DNA of 56,891 bases from Nemertoderma westbladi (taxonomy: Eukaryota; Xenacoelomorpha; Nemertodermatida; Nemertodermatidae). The position numbers and the translations under genes were made by a program. Of this stretch, positions 10,948 to 19,985 are shown one piece after another (position 1 is the stretch's first letter; each line of letters opens with the position of its first letter). The stretch is from contig JAUCBJ010001461.1 of the NCBI GenBank assembly GCA_032718475.1, forward strand, positions 1-56,891, written 5' to 3'. The notes under the pieces were generated by a model. It was given only the letters and a program-made list of their open reading frames with translations, searched no databases and was not told the DNA's origin.

Positions 10948-11243
10948 ATTACGAGGCTGAACTAATAACGGACCCAGTCTATAGCGAAGATAGCCTGGGA
11001 AAGGGACCAAAGACAGATCACTACAGGCCGAAACCAGAGCACAATACATCAAACGCATTGCCGAGGCTCAGGCAATCATTGCCATACGCAGCGACCCAGG
11101 GGACTGCAAGTCCACAGACAAACGAAGACAAGACTACATCATGGAACGGACAGGGGAACAATAACAACATGAATAAACATAACCCCAGTACGTCCAGTAG
11201 GCCAAACCCAGTCAACAAGAATAGACTTGGACAACTTGAATAG
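10875..11243 (+). pseudogene. gag-pol linker segment in a shifted frame
   Basis: From about 10930 the frame encodes the region that normally follows DUF1759 (Phe-Leu-x-Tyr-Glu-Ala-Glu, then Asp-Pro-Val-Tyr), then a polar Asn/Ser/Pro-rich linker. It ends at TAG 11241-11243. The pol frame opens at 11240, immediately after a TGA at 11237, so the change of frame would have to fall in a window of a few nucleotides. No classic slippery heptamer is present. It may be another indel or a compact recoding site; the first is more likely given the other breaks. Confidence 0.6.
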
Positions 11244-14200
11244 ACAAGATTGGTACGAATATAACTGCGATACGCAATGCATTGTATAAAGAGGGCTACG
11301 ACCCAAAGAGCAAATGCCAGTTACACGCAAATGCGCTTCATAAAACCATGAACTGCAGGTACTGGCAGGCACTACCGAGGCAAGACCAGATAGATTACGC
11401 GTCGAGCAATAAAATCTGCTCGCGATGTGTGAAGAGTGGACACAAGGCCAGGGAGTGCCAAGAGAAGCCGGTCAAGTTTGGCCAAAGGAGAGGCCAAACG
11501 ATGGCAACGAGCACGGTAGGGGCGAAGAAGAGAGGCACGGTGTTACTTGGAGTAGTACCGGTGCGAGTGATCGGGGAAGGCAATCGATCAGTAACAACAC
11601 TAATGCTGGTTGATAGTGGAGCTGCCTTCACATTAGTCGAGGAATGGGTAGCCGAAGAAATAGGATTGAGAACAAGGCCAAGCAGAATGGCGGTAACAAC
11701 CATCTCTAGCAAAGATGAGATCCTAGAGATGAGGACAGGACGGTGCGCAATTGCAGCAGTGGCACCAGGATGCGATTATGGGGCAACCATCGACCCCATC
11801 CAAGTAATAGAGTCAATTAACATCAATGCCAGGCGGCCAACCAACATCGAGGTCGAGCAATACAAATTCCTGGACGACATTGACTTCTCGATCCCAGACA
11901 TGTACGTTAGGAAGGTATCCATCATAGTAGGAATGGACTGCCCGACGGCCCACGAAAGAATGCAAACGGTCTTCGGCGAAGACAAGCAGAGTGACCCGGT
12001 GGCCATACTAACACCATTCGGGTGGACGCTGAGTGGTCCAATTAAGAGCAAGATACCATTCAGGATGTCGGAGACATCAGGATGCATGTTCGCGGGAACA
12101 ATGCAGGAAATGGGTGATGAGGGAGCAGAGGAGCAGCTTAAAAGACTGCTCAGACAAGACTTTGAGGGACTGAAAGAGACCGGGGTCGGGACCTCGGTAG
12201 AAGACAAGCAGGCTCTACAAAGCGTGGAGGAATCGATGACGTGTGATGAGGGGCGGTATACAATAGGAATGGTATGGAAACTACCGAAGATACCGCTACC
12301 CGATAATAGAGGGATGGTACTCACGAGACTCCGCAAGCTGAAACAAACACTAAAACGGAGCCCCGAGAAGAATGAGTACATCCACAGGACGATTAAGAAG
12401 TACGTCGAGAAAGGATGGGCCGTGGAGTTACCGGTCGACGAGCCGAACACGGATAGAACATATTACCTGCCACTGCACGTGGCTTTAGATCCAAAGAAAG
12501 GTAAACTAAGGATGGTAGTCGACGCATCAGCGAAGACCGACGGAAAATGCTTAAACGATTACCTGTTGGAAGGCCCAAATATTTACAATTCGGGCATAGA
12601 GGTGTTACTTAGATTTCGAAATGGGAAACACGCCTTCACGTGTGACATAGAAGGCATGTTCAACCAGGTCCGTGTAACGGAAGAAGATAGTGACAGTCAA
12701 CGCTTCTTATGGTATAACGGCGAAGAAGAACCGCCGATAATACCAGCGTATAAGATGGTAGTACAAAACATGGGGGCCAAGTCGTCCTCATTTACGACGA
12801 CTATGGCAGTGAGAGACACGGTAAAGGGCAAGGAAGATAGATACAGCAGTAGGGCCGTCGATATGATCCGACGCGGCTTCTACGTAGACGACGGTATGGA
12901 GTCTGGAAATACGGTTGAGGAGATACTGGAAACAGGGCGCGAGGTTCGCGACATCCTGAAAGGATCCGGCTTCAACCTGACCAAATTCCAATCCAGTTCA
13001 GAACAATTTATTAAGGCAATAGAGGACAAGAAACCAGAATCGACCATGGACAACCCTACAACAGCCAAAGGACAGGACATGGCGAATAAGAGAACAGAAT
13101 CTCAGCAAAAGGCATTGGGAATCGTGTGGGATAAAGGAACAGACGAACTGAAGTATCAGCTGAGCCAGGAGGGCGCAGACACCCATACGAAGAGGGGTTA
13201 TGTATCGTATATAGCAAGGATATACGATCCCCTAGGCCTAGCATCCCCATTACTAGTCACGGGGAAACAGATACTCAAGAGAGTATATAAATTGAAGGAT
13301 GAGTGGGACGTAGAGGTACCAGAGGACATCAAGAAACAGTGGAGCAAATGGACAGGAGACTTGGAGAGGATGGGAACATACAACATGCCGCGAGTGTATT
13401 TTCCGGATGGGAACATGACGAATCTGGACCTACATATGTTCTCCGACGCGTCGTTAGAGGCATACGGAGCGGCACTCTATTTAGTACAACGAGAGGGGGC
13501 TCACAAGCCCAGACTAGCCTTTAGCAAAGCTAAGTCAATGCCGCCAGATTCAGCATCTGTTCCCAAGTTAGAATTGACAGCTGCGAGACTAGGAGTTAGA
13601 GCCACAGCCTACCTAGTGGATACTATTCCCAACATAGTGGAGACACACTACTGGACGGACTCCATGGTATTGCTTGGTTGGCTACACAACGAAAGGACGA
13701 GATACCCGATATTCGTCGCAAATAGAGTGGACGAAATAAGAGCAACCACAGAACTAGAAAGGTGGCACTACTGCCCAACAGATGAGAACCCAGCGGACTT
13801 GCTGTCGAGGGGCGTGGAACGCCACACTTTCTTAAAGAAGGAAGTATTGTGGCAACATGGGCCACAATTTCTGAGCGTTAAAGAGGCCTGGCCGCCAATG
13901 AGAAAGGTGGAGCCGGGCTCAGAAGTGGTGTCAGAGGGAGAAGAGAGAGACTCAGAGGGAGAAGAGATATACTCCCAGATGGTGAGGGAGATTAGGGACG
14001 TGCAACCAAAGCAAGAACTACGCGATAACCCGACGGACAAACTCCTCAGCTACAGTTCTAGTTGGTACAAGACCAAGAAATTAGTGGCGTACTGGAGAGC
14101 TTACGGGAATTTCCTCGCGGGAGTTAATAAGGAGAAGAAAACCAGGGAAACCATAGATCTGGAAGGAGCGGCCAAGGCAATAATCCGCTATGAACAACGA

Positions 14201-15124
14201 AAGAACTACGGCGACGAGGTGGAACGCGTCGGTACCCAACAGCACCTCCGACGGGACAGCGAGTTGATTACGCTGTCGCCACAACTCAACGACGATGGGA
14301 TTCTAGTAATGAATTCTAGGGTGGGATATAACAACAGCATAGTCGTGCCACCGAAACCCATCATCATTCCCACAGGATCACCAATAGTCCACCAGATCAT
14401 ATGGGACTCCCACAAATCGATACTGCATGGGGGCACCAACCGAACCCTCACAGAGATAAGGAGGACCTTTTGGGTCAAACAACTAAGGAAGAAGGTTAAA
14501 GCGGTAGTGGGGCAGTGCCAGACCTGCCGACGGGCGAAGAAGGAGCGAGCCATACAGGAGATGGCGCCACTACCGGCGAGTAGGGTAAGACAGCACGACC
14601 CGCCATTTACGCATTGCGGTGTGGACATGTTCGGGCCGATAAAGATCAAGGTGATGCGACACACGGAGAAACGCTACGGTATTATCTTCGTATGCAACAA
14701 TACACGGGCGGTAGGGATAGAACTCGCCCAAGATGCAACCGCATCAGCATTCATTAACGCCTTAGAAAGGTTTAGGGACCGCAAAGGTGGGACGATTGCA
14801 GTGATATACAGCGACAATGGCACCAACTTTGTGGGCGCAGAGAGTGAGATGGCAGAGGCCTTGGACATCTTGGAGGGAGAAGAAGTCAGGGCAGCCATGA
14901 GGAGACGACAAGTAAAGTGGGAGAGAAGGACGCCGTATGCACCACATACACTAGGATGCGTCGAGAGACTGGTGGGCAGTTCAAAGCATCTAATGACGAA
15001 GTTAATGAACACCCACATGGTCACTGAGGACGTTTTACGGACAGTACTTGCGAAGTGGAGGGGATCATTAATAGCAGACCGCTATATCCAGAGAATGATG
15101 ACCCTGAGTCATTGGACGTGTTAA
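11240..15124 (+). CDS. pol: BEL/Pao pol: zinc knuckle, aspartic protease, reverse transcriptase, RNase H, integrase
   Basis: A large open frame with no natural ATG at its beginning, as expected for part of a polyprotein. Numbering from position 11282: CCHC knuckle C46-C49-H54-C59; aspartic protease DSGA at 111-114; reverse transcriptase with VVDASAKTDG, CDIEGMFNQV and the YVDD catalytic motif (534-537); RNase H-like segment beginning around HMFSDAS; H2C2 zinc module H1044-H1049-C1079-C1082; integrase catalytic triad D1115, D1178, E1228. The order protease, RT, RNase H, integrase and the Pao-type RT flanks fit BEL/Pao. The frame is lost near 15055, just after the integrase core, where the downstream continuation is shifted. 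All catalytic motifs are present up to that point. Confidence 0.93.
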   Translation: MDKIGTNITAIRNALYKEGYDPKSKCQLHANALHKTMNCRYWQALPRQDQIDYASSNKICSRCVKSGHKARECQEKPVKFGQRRGQTMATSTVGAKKRGTVLLGVVPVRVIGEGNRSVTTLMLVDSGAAFTLVEEWVAEEIGLRTRPSRMAVTTISSKDEILEMRTGRCAIAAVAPGCDYGATIDPIQVIESININARRPTNIEVEQYKFLDDIDFSIPDMYVRKVSIIVGMDCPTAHERMQTVFGEDKQSDPVAILTPFGWTLSGPIKSKIPFRMSETSGCMFAGTMQEMGDEGAEEQLKRLLRQDFEGLKETGVGTSVEDKQALQSVEESMTCDEGRYTIGMVWKLPKIPLPDNRGMVLTRLRKLKQTLKRSPEKNEYIHRTIKKYVEKGWAVELPVDEPNTDRTYYLPLHVALDPKKGKLRMVVDASAKTDGKCLNDYLLEGPNIYNSGIEVLLRFRNGKHAFTCDIEGMFNQVRVTEEDSDSQRFLWYNGEEEPPIIPAYKMVVQNMGAKSSSFTTTMAVRDTVKGKEDRYSSRAVDMIRRGFYVDDGMESGNTVEEILETGREVRDILKGSGFNLTKFQSSSEQFIKAIEDKKPESTMDNPTTAKGQDMANKRTESQQKALGIVWDKGTDELKYQLSQEGADTHTKRGYVSYIARIYDPLGLASPLLVTGKQILKRVYKLKDEWDVEVPEDIKKQWSKWTGDLERMGTYNMPRVYFPDGNMTNLDLHMFSDASLEAYGAALYLVQREGAHKPRLAFSKAKSMPPDSASVPKLELTAARLGVRATAYLVDTIPNIVETHYWTDSMVLLGWLHNERTRYPIFVANRVDEIRATTELERWHYCPTDENPADLLSRGVERHTFLKKEVLWQHGPQFLSVKEAWPPMRKVEPGSEVVSEGEERDSEGEEIYSQMVREIRDVQPKQELRDNPTDKLLSYSSSWYKTKKLVAYWRAYGNFLAGVNKEKKTRETIDLEGAAKAIIRYEQRKNYGDEVERVGTQQHLRRDSELITLSPQLNDDGILVMNSRVGYNNSIVVPPKPIIIPTGSPIVHQIIWDSHKSILHGGTNRTLTEIRRTFWVKQLRKKVKAVVGQCQTCRRAKKERAIQEMAPLPASRVRQHDPPFTHCGVDMFGPIKIKVMRHTEKRYGIIFVCNNTRAVGIELAQDATASAFINALERFRDRKGGTIAVIYSDNGTNFVGAESEMAEALDILEGEEVRAAMRRRQVKWERRTPYAPHTLGCVERLVGSSKHLMTKLMNTHMVTEDVLRTVLAKWRGSLIADRYIQRMMTLSHWTC

Positions 15125-15519
15125 CGCCTAGCCATTTCCTAATGGAAAGGCCAGCGACCATCGATATGCGGGGTGTAGATCCAGACGACCTACACTCCCG
15201 CCAAAGTTGGAAAGTAGCTAAAGCAATTAGCGCAGAGTATTGGAGGAGATGGGTAGAGGAATACCTACCCACACTCCATAAGCGAAGCAAGTGGAGGAAG
15301 CCGAACAGGGAGTTAAGTGTAGGAGATCTCGTAATCGTTACGGATGATACTATCATCAACAACCAATGGCGGTTGGCGAGAGTTGTAGGCACCTACTCCG
15401 ACGAGGACGGAAGAGTCCGATCGGTAGAAGTGCGGATAGGTGGAAAGATAGGTGCGAAGGACAGAAAAACCTACAGGAGAGCGGTAGGCAAATGCTGTCT
15501 CCTAGAAGGGGCACCTTAG
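15055..15519 (+). pseudogene. pol: pol C-terminus (DUF5641-like), frameshifted
   Basis: This frame encodes the segment that normally follows the integrase core in BEL/Pao. A VEGIINSRPL-like motif is followed by LTPSHFL and a C-terminal SH3-like region with VGDLVIV and WRLARV, the DUF5641 pattern. It is shifted against the main pol frame by an indel near 15050-15060. It ends at TAG 15517-15519. In an intact element it would be covalently joined to integrase and probably helps DNA binding or target choice. Confidence 0.85.
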
Positions 15520-15639
15520 AGTGGAGTTAGAGTGGAGTTTAGTCGTCCAAGTTTTGGACTGAGGGGGGTGGGATTGAGGGCGAGACGCCCTTCCCACACA
15601 AATAAAATAAAATAAAATAAAAAGGAAAAAAAATAGTAC
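15520..15639 (+). other. short spacer after pol
   Basis: Non-coding spacer with an (ATAAA)n-like run at about 15600-15622 followed by poly-A. No gene was seen. Confidence 0.5.
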
Positions 15640-16262
15640 ATAGTAGGTACGCAGTTAGTAGGCAGAGAGTTAGTAGGTACGTAGTACCTAGAGTTAGTTA
15701 GTTAGTTAGTAGGTACGTAGTACCTAATTAGAGAATTAGTAGGTACGTAGTACCTAGTTAGAGAGTTAGTAGGTACGTAGTACCTAGTTAGAGTTAGAGT
15801 TAGAGGGTACGTAGTACCGATAGTTAGAGAGTTAGTAGGTACGTAGTACCTAGTTAGAGAGTTAGTAGGTACGTAGTACCAAGTTAGAGTTAGAGTTAGA
15901 GGGTACGTAGTACCGATAGTTAGAGAGTTAGAGGGTACGTAGTACCGATAGTTAGAGAGTTAGTAGGTACGTAGTACCTAGTTAGAGAGTTAGTAGGTAC
16001 GTAGTACCTAGTTAGAGTTAGAGTTAGAGGGTACGTAGTACCGATAGTTAGAGAGTTAGAGGGTACGTAGTACCAATAGTTAGTTAGAGTTAGTAGGTAC
16101 GTAGTACCTAGTTAGAGTTAGAGTTAGTAGGTACGTAGTACCTAGTTAGAGTTAGAGTTAGGGGGTACGTAGTACCGCTGATTAGAGTTGGAGTTAGTAG
16201 GTACGTAGTACCGTTAGTTAGAGTTAGAGGGTACGTAGTACCATTAGTTAGAGAGAGAGAGT
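15640..16262 (+). repeat. internal minisatellite built on the hairpin GGTACGTAGTACC
   Basis: Roughly 20 irregular units of about 25-32 bp. Each contains GGTAC-GTA-GTACC (5-bp stem, 3-nt loop) separated by TAGTTAGAG-type spacers. It lies between pol and the third ORF of the BEL/Pao element. The stems are conserved while spacers vary in length. Coding capacity is nil. It may be a replication-slippage array or a structured RNA tract ahead of ORF3. Confidence 0.9.
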
Positions 16263-16745
16263 AAGAGGTAAAAGGGGTAAATAGGATATAGATATTAGTT
16301 AGCAGTAAGTAGAGTTAGTAGCGAGAGGGGGGCATATGAGTACAGCTGGATAAATCGTGTGGCCACACGACGCATACTGCTGTACTGCATGGGCCCACAG
16401 AGTAGGACAGAATATGGATCAGAGAATAGAATAAATCCATAGGCAGTAGTAGGTAGTAGGACAGTAGGATCAAAACAAACAAATAAATAGAATAGGGCTA
16501 AAATCGTAAAATAGTGGCAACACAAGGAAAGTCGTTCTAGAACATAATAAAAGTAACGGACAGAAATTGTAAATTAGGCTCATTTACTAGCTTCAAAATT
16601 AATTAGGTTAAATTTAGGCTAAAAGGCGCAATTAAGTAGAAAGTAAGCCATTATCGAACCGTACGAAACATCTTAAATACTTCACTCATCTGTATTGCTC
16701 CTTGGTAAGGCACCACCCTGCAGGTGAGCGAGTGTAGTGTTCGGA
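16263..16745 (+). promoter_or_regulatory. leader of the third ORF with a splice-acceptor-like site
   Basis: AT-rich non-coding stretch. Near its 3' end a pyrimidine-containing tract and CCACCCTGCAG (AG at 16722-16723) resemble a 3' splice site, 22 nt upstream of the ORF3 ATG (16746). This would allow a spliced subgenomic mRNA, as other retroelements use for downstream ORFs. GTGAGC directly follows the CAG, so the site could also act as a donor. No clear TATA box was seen. Confidence 0.35.
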
Positions 16746-19154
16746 ATGGCGAGTAAGTTGATCAGGAAGAGGAAGGCGGAGTCAGGAGGAAAAGAAATAC
16801 TGGTGGATTTCACCGAAAGACACCCGGAGGAGAAGACGAGAGGATACTACGAGAAGTTGGAAAGGGGTCACGCGGCACGAGCGCTGCAGGACCACTTCCG
16901 GGAGATGCACGAGCAGCGGCTGGTCGGGACCTACGGAACGCCGTCGCTGGACAACGCGATCTTCCAACACTTCCACTACGTGGTGAAAGGGGACGAGGCG
17001 AAGTTCGGGATTCCGAAGTATCCGAGGGAATCGCCGAGGAAGGACTGGAAAAGATTCATAGAGTCCGTCAACAGAGGAGGATATATGATCCTAGATGACG
17101 AGGGAACCGTGGAAGACGAAGCGGGTTCGAGACGAGGAACGGCAGGGTCGGCCAGGACCATACTCCTACATTTGGCCGCGCCAAATGGGGACATCTTCTT
17201 ATTCGACCTAGGGACGTATGGGAAGAAGGACGGGCCGAAATTAGACCGATTGCCGAAAGCGGTACAAGTATTAGTAAGAGAGAAGTCGACGACGAAAGTG
17301 GGATCGGCGATTCGCGAGGACGCGGAGAGGATCATCGGTCCGGACGCCACCAACCTCCTGGATATGCAGAAAGTCTTTATGGCTATGGCGGCACCGGATG
17401 GATTGGGGGTGGTCGAGAACACAGGCCAATGCGGGGCGGTGGCGATGGGCCAATTATTGGGGCTCGTATGCCACAAACCAATGGATTGGGGGAAGTTTAG
17501 GGAAGAATACGGAGCAGAACTAGCGAACTCGCTGAAGTGGGGAGCGAGACCGGGAAAGCAGGAGGTATATCAGTTTCGCAGAGGAGCGATAAAGGTATAT
17601 CAGAAGCGATATATCCTGCAGGAGGACTGGATGATGATAAGTTTGCTTAACTTATTCATGACCGTAGTTATCGAAAGGGAACCAGGGGCATTTCTGTTAT
17701 CGGGATCACCCCTAAGCTACAGGAGAGCCTTTAAGACGGCCTTTGACGGTCTGGTAGACCACCCGGGGCTGAAGGGCGAGTCGGTGTACTACAACAGCCG
17801 ACATCTGGTAGACGGGGAGACAGATACACCGTATCAGAGATGGGAGCAGCTAGAGGCGGACAGACGAGAAGCAAAGCGACTGGAAGAAGTCGCTAGACGG
17901 GAGAGGATAGAAGCAGAGGAGAGGGAAGAGGAGGCCAGGGCACAGAGTTACGGCTTCGAGGAACAGGCGGGCCTAGACGAACTTCATTGGACTTCGTCAG
18001 GGAGTTCGGGGGAGTCTCTAGGGCGAGAATTGGGATGGACGGTGGGATCGCCGAAACAGTCGACGTCGGGGTTGCAAACGATGCCCATACCAGCGGGCGC
18101 CGAGGGCGACCAACCGCCAAGGAAGCTAAGGGAGCTAGAGGGATGGAGAGCTACGGGCGAGAGTCAAGGCGGGAAGGGACATAGTGGATCCATCGGGATA
18201 CCGGGATTGGAGACACTACCAGAAGAGGAGGACGACGACGACGAGTTCGGAGAGATGCCGCCCATCGAAAGGATAGGCCACTCGGACACGGACTGGGTTG
18301 GCGGAAGGGTGGTGACAGCCAGTGGGGCGAGGGCCTTCTGGAACAGATCCGGCAAGCGGACCTGGGTGCACGAGGAGCCGGCGATGGATTTCGCGGGGAG
18401 CACCATCAGGTTGGGCGAGCAACCGGGAACGGCACCACGGATAGTATTCGGGGAGACGATGCCCGAGAGGGGCGGAGAAATCGACGTAAACAGGGAGAGC
18501 AACGTAGAGAAGTTCGCCTACCAGCGACTCCATAGACCGCGGAGATCGCTTGGGACAAAAGACGAGGTGGTACGGGAGACATTGGTACTCGGCTGTGACT
18601 ACTGTGGGAGACAGACCCATCGGGAAAGCAGCTGCCTATACCGGTTCCAAAAGGGAACCTTTTGTCTCTACTGCAGAGAACCAAGTCACAGGATGGGGGC
18701 GTGTCCACGGTTGCATAACCGATGTCCAAAGTGCCACTTTCGGGGACACTACGGGCGCGAGTGCGACTGGATGAGCGACGAGGAGAAGTTCACAAGATTC
18801 GAGGAGTGGGCCGACGTCGGGGCCATGACGCGCCAGCGCATGAAGGCCCAAGAGTTCAAGTGGGGTTTCTTCCTCATAAACCAGGAGACCCACATGGAAA
18901 TCATAAAGCGAAGGTTACCGTTTACCTATCAAGAGGTAGCAACGGCGGCATCGTTCGCTGGAGTTATGAACACGCAACGGTACCTGGACAGGTGGACACC
19001 AGAGAACCAGAGGGAGTTTAGGGATTTCTTGGCGGAACACGTACTAAAGGCAATGAAAATGATCCTATGGGACGCCACACGAGGGAGACAACCAGGCCAT
19101 TCTGAGGGGCCACCGGCGAAGCGGTATCGGGCATTAATAACACCAGCGCCCTAG
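16746..19154 (+). CDS. third ORF of the BEL/Pao element: DEDD 3'-5' exonuclease-like domain plus three CCHC zinc knuckles (802 codons)
   Basis: Start: ATG 16746 (GGAATGG), preferred over the GTG nine bases upstream. Residues about 95-310 read like a DnaQ/Egalitarian-type 3'-5' exonuclease: Exo I LDDEG (D117, E119); a hydrophobic strand ending LFDLG; Exo II KVGSAIRED (D192); LLDMQ (D206), at the place of the family's DTQ; and a YILQED segment (Y289, D294) where Exo III (Tyr-x3-Asp) is expected, here one residue longer. Residues 400-600 are acidic and low complexity. Three perfect C-x2-C-x4-H-x4-C knuckles follow (C617-C630, C640-C653, C660-C673), then a helical tail. The knuckles suggest nucleic-acid binding. 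Exonuclease assignment is inferred from motifs only; activity is uncertain because Exo III is atypical. The usual extra ORF in BEL/Pao is env-like; no signal peptide or membrane segment is seen here. Confidence 0.8.
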   Translation: MASKLIRKRKAESGGKEILVDFTERHPEEKTRGYYEKLERGHAARALQDHFREMHEQRLVGTYGTPSLDNAIFQHFHYVVKGDEAKFGIPKYPRESPRKDWKRFIESVNRGGYMILDDEGTVEDEAGSRRGTAGSARTILLHLAAPNGDIFLFDLGTYGKKDGPKLDRLPKAVQVLVREKSTTKVGSAIREDAERIIGPDATNLLDMQKVFMAMAAPDGLGVVENTGQCGAVAMGQLLGLVCHKPMDWGKFREEYGAELANSLKWGARPGKQEVYQFRRGAIKVYQKRYILQEDWMMISLLNLFMTVVIEREPGAFLLSGSPLSYRRAFKTAFDGLVDHPGLKGESVYYNSRHLVDGETDTPYQRWEQLEADRREAKRLEEVARRERIEAEEREEEARAQSYGFEEQAGLDELHWTSSGSSGESLGRELGWTVGSPKQSTSGLQTMPIPAGAEGDQPPRKLRELEGWRATGESQGGKGHSGSIGIPGLETLPEEEDDDDEFGEMPPIERIGHSDTDWVGGRVVTASGARAFWNRSGKRTWVHEEPAMDFAGSTIRLGEQPGTAPRIVFGETMPERGGEIDVNRESNVEKFAYQRLHRPRRSLGTKDEVVRETLVLGCDYCGRQTHRESSCLYRFQKGTFCLYCREPSHRMGACPRLHNRCPKCHFRGHYGRECDWMSDEEKFTRFEEWADVGAMTRQRMKAQEFKWGFFLINQETHMEIIKRRLPFTYQEVATAASFAGVMNTQRYLDRWTPENQREFRDFLAEHVLKAMKMILWDATRGRQPGHSEGPPAKRYRALITPAP

Positions 19155-19280
19155 GAGCCAACGACCGGGATCAGCAAGGAAGTGGCGGCGAAGGTCCGGA
19201 AGCAGAAAGCGGATGATGCCAGAAGAGCGGTGATAACCAAGAAACGGGCCAGGGAAGAGGACGTGAGGAGGAACAGATAA
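19155..19280 (+). other. in-frame extension after the ORF3 stop (41 codons)
   Basis: After TAG 19152-19154 the same frame stays open for 41 codons to TAA 19278-19280. It encodes a Lys/Arg/Glu-rich peptide with a KKRAREE cluster resembling a nuclear localisation signal. This may be a readthrough tail or a recent stop mutation. Confidence 0.4.
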
Positions 19281-19949
19281 GTTCCCAGAGACGAGGGAGT
19301 GAGACTGAGACTGGGATGTGGTGCGCCTGGAAGGCGCCGCATGCAACGTACGAACCATTAAGTACAAATTTAATTAATGCAAATAATCATATAAGTGCAA
19401 TTCGTATGTACGTACGTAGTAATTAGCAGTAAAATACACGATCGGAGTAAGTACTATAGTCATACAACCTTTCTCAACTAGCTATTGGGACTGGGGGATA
19501 ACTGACTATGGCACAGTGGACGAGACGCCAGACAATTTCACACTTCTTGAGTGTGACGGCACGAGAGGGGGGGGGAGATTCGTCAGAAGGGAAGAGACAG
19601 ACGAAGTGAGGTTGAGGGACGGAATAATAGTGCGGAGTGCGGAGAGAGTGCCGATGCAATTCCAGTGTGGGGGGGGGGGAGAATAAGAGGCTGAGTAAGG
19701 GACGAGGAGGTCCGAATGTGAGAGAGTTAGGGTGAGAGTGAAGGTGAGATAGGGCGAAAATGTTGGGGAAACAAAAGTTGCGTGGGAGGTGAGCGCGATC
19801 GGCCCGACATGAGACGCCAGGCACACAGGGTAGCGTCATCATACCCATAGGGGGCGGCCTGGAAAGCCGACCCCAAGAGAAAAGAATTCCACCCCACACC
19901 CGATACTAGATCGGGATCCAGCGGGATTGTAACGCACTTTTAGGTTGAT
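19281..19949 (+). other. 3' untranslated region of the BEL/Pao element
   Basis: No gene was seen. The region has purine-rich sequence with two G runs (about 19566-19575 and 19670-19679), of the same kind that breaks gag. Minus-strand ORFs here are Pro/Ser/His-rich shadows of the purine tract. Confidence 0.6.
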
Positions 19950-19985
19950 GCTATCTTCTTACCGGGAAGATAGCATGGGGGGGAG
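19950..19985 (+). promoter_or_regulatory. hairpin and polypurine tract before the 3' LTR
   Basis: GCTATCTTC (19950-19958) and GAAGATAGC (19966-19974) form a perfect 9-bp stem with a 7-nt loop. GGGGGGGAG (19977-19985) follows directly and abuts the LTR. The purine run is the expected plus-strand primer. The tight hairpin beside it may help primer selection or RNA 3' processing. Confidence 0.75.

Noticed and set aside
16746-19154. Third ORF as an envelope gene
   Set aside because: No signal peptide, no transmembrane segment and no furin-like site is visible. Zinc knuckles and exonuclease-like motifs point elsewhere.
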